A stretch of DNA of 64,000 bases, taken from NCBI GenBank assembly GCA_021292165.1, contig CM037876.1, positions 281,144,521 through 281,208,520 on the forward strand. Direction: 5' to 3'. Source of the stretch: Shinisaurus crocodilurus (lineage: Eukaryota; Chordata; Lepidosauria; Squamata; Shinisauridae). A program made the position numbers and the translations under genes. A model generated the notes under the pieces. It ran no database searches, had not been told where the DNA came from, and worked only from the letters and a program-made list of their open reading frames with translations. This document shows positions 10,520-21,170 of this stretch, piece by piece; position 1 is the stretch's first letter; the number at the start of each line of letters is the position of its first letter.

Positions 10520-11424
10520 TGATGGGCTGGATGAGGGCCAATAAACAGGCTGAATCCTGGCAAGACGGAAGCCCTGTGGGTGACTGGTTCCCAAGTCCAG
10601 GAAATAGGCTCATTGCCTGTTCCGGATGGGGTTGCACTCGCTTTGAAAGATCCGATTCGTAGCCTGGGGCTACTCCCAGATCCATCATTGTCACTGGAGT
10701 CCCAAGTGACTGTGGCGGCTCAGAGTGCCTGTTACCATCTTCGATTGGTTCACCAGCTATGGCCTCTCCTAGCCAGGGATAGCTTTGCCACAGTGATACA
10801 GGTACTAGTAACCTCAAGACTGGATTACTGCAATGCACTATATGTGGGGCTGCCCTTAAGGCTGGTTCAGAAGCTGGAGTTAATGCAGAATGCAGCACCT
10901 TGGCTGTTGTCAGGAGTTGCCTCTTTTCAGCATGCAACTTCTTTGCTGAAGGAACTGCACTAGCTACCTATTCAGTACCAGATCAGGTTTAAGTTTCTGG
11001 TACTTGTGTACAAAGCCCGAAACAACTTGGGACCAGGTAACCTGAGAGAGCACCTCCTCCCATACCAACCTGCCTGGTCGCTGAGGTCATCAGATGGCAT
11101 GCTCCTGGTGGTTCCTCATGAACTTTTGGGCTGATTGGAGTCCACCAGGAGAAGAGCCTTCAGTCAGTGTGGTGGCTCCATTTCTGTAGAACTCCCTGCT
11201 TCTGGAAGGTCAGGCAGGCTCCAACATTGTGCTGCTTTCAGCGCCTACTGAAGACCTCCTTGGTGGCTCCAACTACCATTGTAATGTTACTTTGTTTTCT
11301 TTGTATTGTTTTTGTTTGTTTTATCTGTTTTTCTCTTTTTATTGCTCACCGCTCTGGAATCTACTTATATGTGGAGCGGTATACAAATACTGTAAATAAC
11401 AACAACAACAACAACAACAACAAG
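10520..11424 (+). pseudogene. L2-clade LINE 3' end (RT C-terminus plus 3' UTR)
   Basis: Decayed 3' portion of an L2-group ORF2. The frame from 10580 includes VTSRLDYCNALYVGLP and KLELMQNAAPWLL, the conserved post-RT block, and upstream bases read as LNPGKTEALW. It stops at LLKELH (about 10963); the continuation to 11280 is recognisable at DNA level. The 3' UTR ends in GAGCGGTATACAAATACTGT followed by an (AAC)n tail at 11396-11424. The 5' part is missing, typical of target-primed insertion. Inactive. Confidence 0.85.
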
Positions 11425-11828
11425 AACTGTTGCCTTTATGGATAAAGCACCACCCTATGGTCTTCAGTGCTTGTGCACTTAAAAAGATCTCAGGCCGTTT
11501 TCTTTTTCTGTCACAGCCAAACTATTAAATTAATTTAAAACTTGACTTGGTTCTGAAGGATTCTATCCTACTGGCTTCAAACATCTTCCCATCTACAGAT
11601 CACCATATTTTCTAGAGAATCCTGAGGGCACAGGCAACTGTGGAATTTGCCAAGCCATTTTTAAACAACAACAAAAACATTCTGTTCCTTCCTCTGGTCT
11701 GAAAGGTGGAAGGACAACGATATCTCTTGCTTATGAGAGAATACCATAATGGCATACCAAGTTGAAACAGCAAGAAGGAGTGCCTTTTAGCTGCTTAGGC
11801 TGGTATACCAACTCTGACCCCATCTGGA
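11425..11828. other. Unassigned DNA
   Basis: No gene or repeat identified beyond short A-rich runs. Confidence 0.45.
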
Positions 11829-12271
11829 CAGAGATCTTAGAATCATAGAATTGGAAGGGACCATTTACTTAGGTCACTGAGTGCATCATCATCAGGCGAT
11901 CACTCGTGACCGAGTAAGATTGTCTTCCAGGATAAAAATTTACAAAAAGGAAATTTTAAAAGGAGGAAATTCTAAAGAAAAATTGTGTAGACTCTAGCGA
12001 TGGGTCCATAAGTGACTGTGGAGGCCAATTCTAGATCCACACAGTTTGCTCAGTGCAGAAATCCAATTTAAAGCATCCATCAGAGATGGAGAACCCACCA
12101 CCTCCCTAGGCAGTTGGTCCCATTGTCTGACTGCTCTGACCATTAGGAAGTTTTTTCCTGAAGTTCAGCTGAAATCTGCCTTCTTGTAACTTAGGCCTGT
12201 TATTTCATGCCCTACAGTCTTGGATGATAGAAAACAGGTTGCAGCTCTCTTCTGTGTGACAACCCTTTACA
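11829..12271 (-). mobile_element. CR1 3' UTR, split by a LINE tail
   Basis: Minus-strand CR1 end. TTAGAATCATAGAATTGGAA lies near 11840; after an interruption the copy resumes at about 12046 with GCTCAGTGCAGAAATCC, CCACCACCTCCCTAGGCAGT and TTCTTGTAACTTAGGCCTG. The text parallels the larger copy at 20243-21170. It ends where an L2 fragment begins. Confidence 0.8.
11886..12045 (-). mobile_element. 3' end of the zinc-finger LINE, inserted in CR1
   Basis: On the minus strand this reads from CTGTGTGGATCTAG through GTCTACACAATTTTTCTTTA to TCACGAGTGATCGCCTGATG and a (ATG)n end, matching the last ~165 bases of the element at 18715-19660. The target is the CR1 copy. Flanks TCACTGAGTGCA (11874-11885) and TTGCTCAGTGCA (12046-12057) agree at 9 of 12 positions, a plausible decayed TSD. 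Confidence 0.75.
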
Positions 12272-12593
12272 TACTCATCTTGCTCCATGCTCGTTCAGAT
12301 TACTACAATGTGTTATATTGCCTTGGAAAATGGTCTGGAAACTTCAATTAGTCCAAATTCAGGCAGCAAGATTGCTAACTGCAACTGGCTCATATTATCA
12401 TATTACACCAATGCTTTGCCATGTGAACTGACTGCCAGTCTGTTTCTGAGCCCAATGCAAAGTGCTTTCATTAACTTTTACATCCCTAAATGGCTAGGAG
12501 ACAAGTTATCTGAAGTACCTCCTCAGGTCCTAAGGTCATCTTCTGAGACCCAAATGACATGAGGCAGGACAGAGGGCATTTTCAGCTCTGGCT

Positions 12594-12981
12594 GAGGATG
12601 GTGAAAAATTTACTCCATCAATGTTTTTTAGTGGATTTACCCAATTTACACCATCTGGAATTGACCGCAGAACCAAGTGCAATTTGCAATTGGAAAGCCA
12701 TACATTTCCAGGCTAGGCAGTGCATTCCACAGGGAAAAAAATGCATTTGACAAGTTGTGCACATTTGAAGAAACTACATACATTTCTGAAAAGTACACAA
12801 AATTGCTTTAGTCAATGGCGGCATGCATACAAAAAATGTTTCTATTTGAAAAATGCACACAAAAATACATATGAATTTTGCTGCGGGGGGGAAATATTTT
12901 TACGGAACTTGGACAGAACAAGCTTGGCAGTGGAATACTGAAAACCTTGATGAGATTATGATTCTCAGATCTGCCCATCCA
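12594..12981 (+). mobile_element. TAGGGATG-type MITE, copy b, inside L2
   Basis: Decayed ends GAGGATGGTGAAAAATTTAC and GCCCATCCATA, with internal TTTACCCAATTTACACCATC, ACATTTGAAGAAACTACATA and TTTGAAAAATGCACACAAAA. It splits an L2 3' end, so it inserted after that LINE. Confidence 0.7.
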
Positions 12982-13256
12982 TAGTGGTGGTACCCCTCCT
13001 GTGGAATGCCCTCCTTAAAGAGGCTTGCCTGGCACCTACATTGTTGTGTTTTTTGGGCACCTGATGAAGACCATTTTTTTCTCCCAGGCTTTTTACACCC
13101 TCAAGCTATGTTACTGCTTTTTAGCACAATTCTAAAGCTTTATTGGCACATTTTAGATACTTGCACTGCTGTTGTCCTCTGCTATTGGTTTTAGTTTGGT
13201 TTTATGTGGCTGTTTTAATTTGTTTTAGATTTTAGGTTGTATTTTACCCTTTTTTT

Positions 13257-13344
13257 TCTGGGATTGCCACCATGTTGTCCATGGGTGCCAATGTGCCCAC
13301 AGACACCTCTCTTTGTGCCTCCGAAGCTCCTTGCCCCTCTTTAT

Positions 13345-13376
<32 letters not shown>

Positions 13377-13697
13377 AAACTGGGAGGCTAGTATGCTGCA
13401 AGTGAAGTGCTGCCCTCCAGTACCCATCTTTATTTGGGTTCAAAGGAATGGTTTTTGTTTTGAGCTCAGAACCCACCACTGCCTTGTAATTAGGTTCTTG
13501 GACAAGTTACTTTTCTTTTAGTCTCACCAGTTTGTCTTCTGGCAAATGAGAGTTTTGTGATTGGCCATAGTCCCATGGCAGCCATTTTTTTAAAGGGGCA
13601 AGCCTCACCAGGCATCCATTTTGTGAGAGTGTTCTCAACATTCTTTCAAGATTCCAAATGTGTCCACTGGCCCAAAAAACATTGGGAACCCTTCCAT
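13257..13697 (-). mobile_element. hAT non-autonomous element inside L2 tail
   Basis: Reverse-complemented, it starts GGGTTCCCAATGTTTTTTGG with GGACACATTTGGAATC and ACAAAATGGATGCC, matching the 5' portion of the 42114 copy, and ends GGTGGCAATCCCAG. It contains a (TTTC)n run at 13345-13376. It separates two pieces of an L2 3' end. Target duplication not resolvable. Confidence 0.6.
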
Positions 13698-13774
13698 TTT
13701 ATAGTTTACCTCTATTTTGTTAACTGCCCAGAGGGCTCTGGCTGTGGGGGGCTGAATAGAAATGTAGCAAATAA

Positions 13775-13982
13775 ATAAGGTTTATAGCCTGCCTTTTCTC
13801 CAAGGAGACATGGTTTCCTCCACCATCATCCCCCATTTTATCCTCACAACAACTCTGTGAGATAGAGAGTCAGGCTGAGAGTCAGTGACTGGCCCAAGAT
13901 CAACCAGAGAGTCTCATGCCTGAACCTCCCTGCCCCCCCAGTCATGGTCCAATACGCTAACTACTACACCACACTGGCTTTC
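13775..13982 (-). mobile_element. Diverged Sauria-type SINE, copy 3
   Basis: Older minus-strand copy: TTATCCTCACAACAACTCTG, GAGAGTCAGTGACTGGCCC, CTACTACACCACACTGGC. More substituted than the other copies, with short deletions in the body. Confidence 0.75.
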
Positions 13983-14930
13983 ATAATCACCACAGTTACA
14001 AAGATGGCGAGGCAAAGATGTCTTATCGAAGACATGGGGCTCATGGGCCTAAAAGTATCTAGCTCCCACTCTGTTCTTCAGTTCTTGTTTATTCAACTGT
14101 TCTAGGTCTGCCAAACTTGTACATACTCAGATGGTACAACTTCCACCTCTTTCCATTAGTTAGTTACACCATCACCAGCCAGGACCCTCATGATATAGAA
14201 ATGCCCCCTGGTAGCATCCCAGATTCTTTATTCATTAGCATTGGTCTACCAGGAAAAGGCCTCATCCATGAAGATAACCCAGAACAGTGTCTCCACTTCC
14301 CCATTCTGACACTAATAGGCAGTGACAAGAATGGAGTGGCATTTTGCAAGCTGCTCTTTAAGCCATTATGCAAGGTTCATCAAACAGCCCCATCATAATG
14401 GCTTACTTGGAACTCAGTCTCTGAACAGCTTGAGCTGTAACATTAACTTAAAATCACTTTCCCCTCCTATTGTGAGTCAGTTGCCAAACGAATGATAAAC
14501 TGGTTGGGTTGTAGATGAGGAGTGTACATAGATTATACACAAAGGTAATATGTGTACGTTGGCATTTCTCTGTCTCTTGTGGGCTACCCAGTCTAACATG
14601 GACCCACAAATCATTTTAAGGAAGCAGCCTTAAACTCAGTTTTTGCTCTGTTGCAACTGAATAGATCAAGAGAAACCAGGGAATTTTTGGAGCGGGGATT
14701 GGTATCTGAGCTGCTCTGCAGCCTTCTGTTTGTTTTAGTTGAAGTGGTTGGAAAATGGAAAGCTTAGAAGCAGTTTGGTTTGGATGAAGAGGTAGGATAC
14801 TTAATTTCAAACAAGGAAGCTCAAAAGGGATGCATGTGGTTTGAATTACCCACTGCAAACCTTGCACCATCTTATGCTACATTCATCTAAGCTATAATAC
14901 TAGTGAGCAGTCAGAGGAATATTTGCAACC
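13983..14930. other. Unassigned DNA
   Basis: About 950 bases without a recognised repeat. A 93-codon plus-strand frame (14117-14398) has no domain or splice context I can identify; it could be chance. Confidence 0.4.
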
Positions 14931-15250
14931 TAGGGCTGTGTGAGAAATTTGCTCCATCAAGGTTGTTGTTTGTTTGTTTTTAATGGATTTACCCAGTTTG
15001 CATGTCCTGGACACAAATGTGCAGTCAGAAATCTGTACATTTCTGAGCTTGTGATGTGTTCTGCAAAACAAACAAAAATGTGTTTGACAACATGTACACC
15101 TTTGAAAAAAGCTCAAAGAAAAATGTATAGATGTCCAAAATGTGCACAAACACATTTTTGTCAATGGGTGATACATCAAAAATCTGTATGTTTAACAATG
15201 CACTCAAAACTTGTGCACATTAATGCATACATTAATGAGTATATTACAAG
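14931..15250 (+). mobile_element. TAGGGATG-type MITE, copy c
   Basis: Starts TAGGGCTGTGTGAGAAATTT, then GGATTTACCCAGTTTGCATG, CTGTACATTTCTGAGCTTGT and TGTTTGACAACATGTACACC. The right end fades into a TAAATAAATAGATAG run. No coding capacity. Confidence 0.75.
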
Positions 15251-15475
15251 AACTGTGTGAATTTCTGTATGGATTTTTTTAAATAAATAGATAGATAAAT
15301 ACATTTCAAGCTCGTGTGGAAATGGGATGGAATGACTTTGACCTCAAAAAAGCAATGATCTCAGTGGCACCTAGACTGACAGATCCATCAATCTCTAGTG
15401 CAACCAGCATCCAATGGCAACTAATGGGAGAACTGTGGGTACCATGGAGTCATGAGAATATGAACTTTCCTTACA

Positions 15476-15650
15476 TTTTCATAGATTTCATAGATCATAG
15501 AGTTGGAAGGAGCCTGCAAGGCTATCGAGTCCAACCCCCTGCTCAATGCAGGAAACTAGAGGAGGGGTCTCCCATCCAAGTAATAACCAGGCTTGACCCT
15601 GCTTAGCTTTCCACACTCAGACAAGCTGAGCCAGCGTAAGCCACAGGCCT
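15476..15650 (-). mobile_element. 5S-rRNA-derived SINE with CR1 tail, copy 1
   Basis: On the minus strand the head carries AAGCTAAGCAGGGTCAAGCC, TGGTTATTACTTGGATGGGA and GACC, matching the internal control region (A box, intermediate element, part of C box) of 5S rRNA. It then passes into a CR1 3' end (GGACTCGATAGCCTTGCAGG, CTCCTTCCAACTCTATGATC). Such SINEs use a 5S promoter and a LINE tail for retrotransposition. Not a functional 5S gene: the first ~40 and last ~30 positions are replaced. Confidence 0.85.
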
Positions 15651-16654
15651 GTATGAGCAAGTTTCTGTTCCTCATCATTAGTCAGAAGAAGCCTGAAAAC
15701 GATATTCTACATGTGAGCATGTTCTTTTAAAAAAATGGGGGAAGGGCCTTCCAGTACTCAGGAGGCATGGTGGTATTTCATCCAGCAAAGATTCTTGAAC
15801 CTCTTCAGGGCCAGTAGTCTGTCCCTGTGCCTTTTTGCACATGTCTTTATTACAGGTTCTATAAGTTTCCACCCTCCTTTCCCAAGGAACGAAATAATTG
15901 CAACAGAAAATGCAAAGAAGGTTACCCAGATTCAAGTATCAATATGTAAATGTATCCCAATTATATTGTGTCCTTCAACATAGTATATGAACATCTGTAC
16001 TAACTCTTCTGTCATGTGTATTCTTTCTATCAAGAAGTTGCTAAGGGAGTGCATAAGTGGACTCAAATAAATTCCAAGCTCGGACACTTTCTTTAGCAAC
16101 ATTTTCATTTCAGGTTGTAAAATTCCCCCAAGGCAAAACTGCAGGATGCTTCCCCCAACCCTTCTTTGTTTGAAGTTTCCTGCTGACTTGAAGTAGACCA
16201 GTCCTGCAGTGATCTCCCTGCTGAGAGACCTATCAGAAACCCATTGATTTCAGCAATGTGCCACACAGAGCTCATTACAGGCAAGGGCCTCCGGATTTTG
16301 GAAGGCATCTATCAGAAAGCACCATGCAAACAGGATTGTTTTACTATTCATTTTGTGCAAAAGAGCAGCACTGGGAATGGTTGCCTTTACTCAGCCTCCC
16401 TCTTCACTCAGTGTACTTTGTGTTTTCCTGGACTTATTGTTCCTGGAACGTAAGGATCAAAAGCAGATCTGTTACAACCCTGTGGATCAAACTCACTGTG
16501 GAAGAGAAATAAAATGTACACGCACAACCAAACTGGATATCATGCTGGGTATTAAAACCAAACTTTGCTCTAAATCCTTTGGCATTAGTTCCACTACCCT
16601 GCTGTAATTAAGGCTGAGGATGTATCACTGAAATAACTGTGTACTCTTCCCATT
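15651..16654. other. Unassigned DNA
   Basis: No gene or familiar repeat seen. Short frames (60-85 codons) on both strands show no domains. Confidence 0.4.
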
Positions 16655-16797
16655 TATCCCAACTCTATCTCCCCTTCCTTCATTGTCTCCCTTGTGTTTG
16701 TTTCTAGACTATAAAGCTCTCAGGGCAAGGACCTGCTGTCCTCTTATTCTTTGTAAAGCACATGGAGGGTGTAATAATAATAATAACCACAACAAGT
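16655..16797 (+). mobile_element. CR1/L3-like 3' tail
   Basis: CTAGACTATAAAGCTCTCAG, GGCAAGGACCTGCTGTCC and TGTAAAGCACATGG, ending in (TAA)n, match the tail seen also near 36064 (plus) and 35455 (minus). Only the terminal ~140 bases. Confidence 0.55.
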
Positions 16798-16846
16798 TGG
16801 ACCTAGAAAGTGGATTTCTTGCATCAGCTTGGACTAGATCACGGAT

Positions 16847-17140
16847 AAGCAACCTTTTTGAGCCTGTGCACACATTTGGCAATTTGATCAACTATCATGG
16901 GTACCACCACAAAATGGCTGTTATTTTGTTTCTTAGGGGAAAAATTTCTTGGGAAAGGAGGCTGGGAACTCATAGAACCTCAACATTCCATGGCTCCTAG
17001 AGACCACAGAGCACACCCTTTCCCCACTGGGCTGCTTGTTTCCTTTACTTTTTTTTCTTTTGATTTACAAAGTTGCATACTTCTATGTACCCGAGGAGTC
17101 TCCTGAGTATGGACTATAAACCACTGCCTTGTTTGTGGGT
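16847..17140 (+). mobile_element. hAT-like element, left part
   Basis: CGGATAAGCAACCTTTTTGA, CACATTTGGCAATTTGATC and CCACCACAAAATGGCTG match the 5' part of the 1796 and 42114 hAT copies. The right terminus cannot be defined. Confidence 0.5.
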
Positions 17141-17199
17141 GGGCCCATTTTGCTTCCAAACTGATAGTTGTAGGTCCACTTGAGTTTACTGGTGGTAGT

Positions 17200-17246
17200 G
17201 TTAGTAGTAATAGTAGTAAAAGAGTATTTACTACTACTACTACTAC

Positions 17247-17281
<35 letters not shown>

Positions 17282-17282
17282 T
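17200..17282. repeat. (TAC)n(TAA)n microsatellite
   Basis: Imperfect TAG/TAC units followed by about 15 TAA units to 17281. Confidence 0.9.
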
Positions 17283-17514
17283 TTCAAGGAGATTCCAAGG
17301 ATCCCAAGACATCATGTGAAAATACTGGGGCATTACCACTGTAATTGACTGCAGTGACTTAAGGTGTTATAGTTGGATGGAAGGGTATAGGGACAGAGCC
17401 ACTGCTACAGAGTGGCCAGGACAGAGGAAGACTCACCCCTTCCAAGCATACCAGATGCCTCCCCCCCCCCCAGCATCAGTTCTCTTAATCTTTCTCAGAA
17501 CTGCAAGAAGATTG

Positions 17515-17608
17515 GGGATAGGATTGCAGCCTCACTTACCTGGGAACAAACCCCATTGAATTCATTGGGACTTACTTCTGAGTAGATATTTATAGGATTG
17601 CACAATTA
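17515..17608. mobile_element. Short GCAATCCTAT palindromic MITE, copy 1
   Basis: About 94 bp imperfect palindrome. One end reads ATAGGATTGCAGCCT and the other ATAGGATTGCAC; the centre is CCCATTGAATTCATTGGGAC. Two more copies are at 18042 and 60618. The end sequence is shared with the ~390 bp elements at 4992 and 59900. Confidence 0.8.
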
Positions 17609-18041
17609 ATCAATTCCTTTGTTGCAAGGTCACATGTCAAGGTCTGGGATTGTCTTCTAGGGAGCTATCAGGTTGTGTTCCAGTGACTACATGAAAGGGT
17701 AAGGTTTGGAACTATACAGGAGAAATTGGATTCTATGATTGATGCGTCCCCCAGAACCCAAAATGTCTATCTTAATTTCATCATAAAACCCTTTTATTGG
17801 ACTATATACTGGGGGCTTACATATTATACCACATCTCCAACTCTGTTTGAATTCACATGCAGTACATACCCTTTCTGTGTTTTACTAATACCATACCCAG
17901 GGTACCATAGAGTATCCCATGCTCCCCAACCATAATCCACATTCCATGCCAACAAAACCCAGATTTTGCTCCAATAAAAGCTAACCAGCCACACAGAAAA
18001 GTACAGCTAATTAATAATTAATGTTCTTAATATTAAGGTTA

Positions 18042-18133
18042 AGGCTGCAATCCTATGCACACTTACCTCTGAATAAGCCCCATTGACCACAGTGGGACTT
18101 AATTTGAAATAAAAATGTATAGGATTTCATGGC
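18042..18133. mobile_element. Short GCAATCCTAT palindromic MITE, copy 2
   Basis: GGCTGCAATCCTATGCACAC, CCCCATTGACCACAGTGGGA and TGTATAGGATTTCATG. Same layout as the copy at 17515 but more decayed at its right end. Confidence 0.75.
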
Positions 18134-18614
18134 CTATTATACAAGTCCATGCATTTTATTTTTTAATTGTGACCATTCCGGACATTGCTTGGCCTTCTAA
18201 TGAAAACAAAAATGAAGAGAATGTAGAAATCCCATTTTATTTATATTGAAGGAAATCACTGCACTGAGCAATGAAGGCTTAATACAAATGATTAAAGTTA
18301 ATATTAATTTTAATAGGGTTGTGCTTTTTTAATACAAAAGAAGCCACGACACAAATATACTCTTAGTTTTTGTTCATATTGAATCTGAAAAAAATCCAGT
18401 GCCAGTGAATACTCAAATTCTGAGCTTTTGAATAAATGATGGAAATGGTTCTGTATGCAAATACGTTAGCTTTTTAAGAAAATACATCCAAATCACATGG
18501 TTTATTCTGAGTTTTTGCAGATTTGAAATGTTTGCTTTATGGGATAGTGGATGATGGCTTAGGAATTTCGTTCCAGAATTTCATTCCTGTTCACAGATCA
18601 TCGACATTTTCCCA
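18134..18614. other. Unassigned AT-rich DNA
   Basis: No gene. The right part may contain the decayed head of the MITE that continues at 18615, but I cannot fix its boundary. Confidence 0.4.
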
Positions 18615-19887
18615 AGAGAGCTCGTATATTTCTGAACTTGCTATCACATTTGTAAAAAATGCACACACACGCGCGCGCGCGCACACACACACACATATAA
18701 TGTGCATGTTAAAAACTTGGTCTCTCACTTAACATCAAAAAAACCAAAGTGCTTCATCAGCAGGTGAAAGCTAACCCTTTGGTGATGCCATCTATCCAGC
18801 TTGGCGGGACAATACTGGAAAATGTCGATCGTTTTCTCTATCTTGGCAGCTATCTTTCTGTTACAGCTAACATCGACAGTGAAATCCAGCATCGTTTGAG
18901 CTCGCGTTTTCTCGAATGAAACATAGAGTGTTCGAGGATCGGGATATTTGTAAGAAGACCAAAACACTGGTTTATGAAGCCATTGTATTACCAACTTTAT
19001 TGTATGCTTGTGAAACATGGACTATCTATAAACGTCACTTCCACCTCCTTGAAAGATTTCATCAACGTTGCCTCCGGAAAATCCTACGAATTACTTGGGA
19101 AGATAGGCGAACAAATGTCAGTGTACTGGAAGAAGCAAAGACTACTAGCGTTGAAAAAATGATCCTTCAACGCCAACTTCAGTGGACCGGTCATGTTGTT
19201 CGAATGCCTGACTGCCGTCTCCCAAAGCAGTTACTTTATTCCCAACTCAAGGATGGAAAGCGGAATATCGGTGGTCAATATAAGAGGTTTAAAGATGTTC
19301 ATAAGGCTAATCTAAAAAAATGCAATATAAACATCGAAAACTGGGAAGCTCTGGCCCATGAACGATCTAACTGGAGGTTGGCCTTTCACAAAGGATCCAT
19401 GGACTTTGAAGAAGCCCGAGTGCAAGGTGAAAGGGAGAAACGTGCTAAGCGAAAAGCTCGTCAAATGAATCCTTTACAGGACCATCTTCCACCTGGTAAC
19501 CTGTGTCCTCACTGTGGGAAGCTGTGTGGATCTAGAATTGGCCTCCACAGTCACTTACGGACCCATCACTAGAGTCTACACAATCTTCTTTAGAATTTCC
19601 TCCTTTTATCCTGGAAGACAATCTTACTCGGTCACGAGTGATCGCCTGATGATGATGATGATGTTAAAATGCACTTTTTAAAAAACAACAACACATTTTC
19701 ACACTTTAGTGAATGGTGGGGGGGAACTGTACACTTTTGGACAATGTGAACAGAAATGCACACTTTTCCCGTTGGAATGAAACACAAAACAGGTTGCAAA
19801 TGAAAACTGGAGTGATGCAAATTGAGGTTTGAAGTAGAGTTCGGAGAATCTCAGCGAGCTTGAGCATCCCTGCTTCTCCCATCCCTA
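18615..19887 (+). mobile_element. TAGGGATG-type MITE, copy d, split by a LINE
   Basis: Left part 18615-18714 (GCTCGTATATTTCTGAACTT, TTTGTAAAAAATGCACACAC) and right part 19661-19887 (AAATGCACTTTTTAAAAAAC, GTTCGGAGAATCTCAGCGAG, CCCATCCCTAA) are two pieces of one MITE. An (AC)(GC)(AC) microsatellite lies at 18660-18695. The LINE between them occupies 18715-19660. Confidence 0.75.
18715..19660 (+). pseudogene. 5'-truncated LINE with C-terminal C2H2 finger
   Basis: 3' portion of a non-LTR retrotransposon ORF2. Bases from 18716 read LGLSLNIKKTKVLH (an RT-end motif) and FLYLGSYLS, then a stop and frame change near 18908. A 218-codon frame (18916-19572) follows, with LPTLLYACETW, RCLRKILRITWEDR, LQWTGHVVRM and a final zinc finger CPHCGKLC...HSHLRTHH. 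The 3' UTR is only about 75 bases and ends in (ATG)n. Flanks carry ATGTTAAAA at 18706-18714 and 19661-19669, a 9 bp target duplication. The short 3' UTR and trimer tail suggest an RTE-like element, but the clade is not settled. Inactive: 5' truncated and frameshifted. Confidence 0.85.
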
Positions 19888-20242
19888 AGAATGGGTTAGG
19901 AATGGCTGACACAGATATCATATAAGTTTAGATGGAAATGATTGGACGAACTGAGAGCATGCAGTAGGGGTATGTCGTTATACAGGAAACAGAAGCTACA
20001 ACTCTAGTATGCTGAAACTTGTAGTCATTGAAGCCAGCACCTTCTTTTTTCAGTCATATGTGTACAATAGTGAGGGATAGAAACTTATCTTTTCAAAATA
20101 TGATACTGAATGACCTCAGGATTCAATGCCAGTTCCCAGATTCAGTGCCAGGTGAAAAATGATGTATGAATTTCAGTGCACAGCAGTATGAAAAACTTAA
20201 AAAGTAATCTGTTTCTAGTAAAAACTAAAGTAAATATAATTT
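19888..20242. other. Unassigned DNA
   Basis: About 350 bases; no gene or repeat recognised. Confidence 0.4.
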
Positions 20243-21170
20243 TCATAGAATCATAGAATCATAGAAAAGTAGAGTTGGAAGGGGCCTACAAGGCCATCGA
20301 GTCCAACCCCCTGCTCAATGCAGGAATCCAGGTCAACCATCCCTGACAGATGGCTGTCCAGCCGCACCTTGAATGCCTCCAGACTGGGAGAGCCCACCAC
20401 CTCCCTAGGTAGTTGATTCCATTGTCTTATTGCTCTGACAGTCAGGAAATTTTTCCTGATGTTTAGGTGGAATCTAGGTTCCTGTAACTTGAGCCCATTA
20501 TTCCGTGTCCTTGCAAACTGGGATGAACGAGAAGAGATCTTTGCCCTCCTCTGTGTGACATCCCTTCAAATACTGGAAGAGTGCGATCATATCTCCCCTC
20601 AGTCTCCTCTTCTGAAGGCTAAACATGCCCAGTTCTTTCAGTCTCTCCTCATAGGGCCTTGTTTCCAGTCCCTTTATCATCCTTGTTGCCCTCCTCTGAA
20701 CCCTCTCCAGTTTCTCTATGTCCTTGTTAAAATGAGGTGCCCAGAACTGGACACAGTACTCAAGATGAGGCCTAACCAGTGCCGAGTAAAGGGGAATTAT
20801 CACTTCCCGCGATTTGGAAGCTATACTTCTATTAATACAGCCCAAAATTGCATTTGCCTTCTTTGCAGCCACGTCGCATTGCTGGCTCATATTCAGTTTG
20901 TGATCTACCACAATTCCAAGATCCTTCTCACTTGTAGTATTGTTGAGCCAAGTGTCCCCCATTCTGTAACTCTGCATTTGGTTTCCTCTCCCTAGGTGCA
21001 GCACTTGGCATTTATCCCTGTTAAATTTCATTCTGTTGTTTTCGGCCCAGCGCTCCAGCCTATCGAGGTCACTTTGAATTTTGTTTCTGTCTTCCAGAGT
21101 ATTAGCTGTTCCACCCAACTTTGTGTCATCTGCAAATTTAATAAGCATTCCCTGTACCTCCTCATTTTGA
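20243..21170 (-). pseudogene. CR1 LINE, RT C-terminus and 3' UTR
   Basis: Minus-strand 3' half of a CR1 element. The open frame 20498-21475 has 325 codons, but only the part from about residue 105 is CR1: LIKFADDTKLGG contains the RT catalytic FADD (near 21136), followed by NRMKFNRDKCQVLHLG, EKDLGIVVDHKLN and LYSALVRPHLEYCVQFWAPH, ending with EERLKELGMFSLQKRRLRGD. The first ~100 codons are flanking DNA read in frame. The 3' UTR ends in TCATAGAATCATAGAATCAT, the CR1 octamer tail. 5' truncation lies near 21170. The frame is surprisingly intact, which suggests a relatively young copy. Confidence 0.9.

Larger units (their letters stand above)
12262..13767 (+). pseudogene. L2-like LINE 3' portion, interrupted twice
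   Basis: Three pieces of one L2-type 3' end. 12262-12593 contains CTCGTTCAGATTACTACAAT, the SRLDYCNALY region at DNA level. 12982-13250 contains CCTCCTGTGGAATGCCCTCC and TTCTCCCAGGCTTTTTACAC. 13698-13767 contains TTAACTGCCCAGAGGGCTCT, the typical L2 tail. A MITE (12594-12981) and an hAT (about 13257-13697) separate them. No intact frame remains. Confidence 0.6.

Noticed and set aside
15560..15640. Functional 5S rRNA gene
   Set aside because: Only the internal part of 5S is present and it passes into a CR1 tail; the same junction recurs at 45.3 kb, so it is a SINE.
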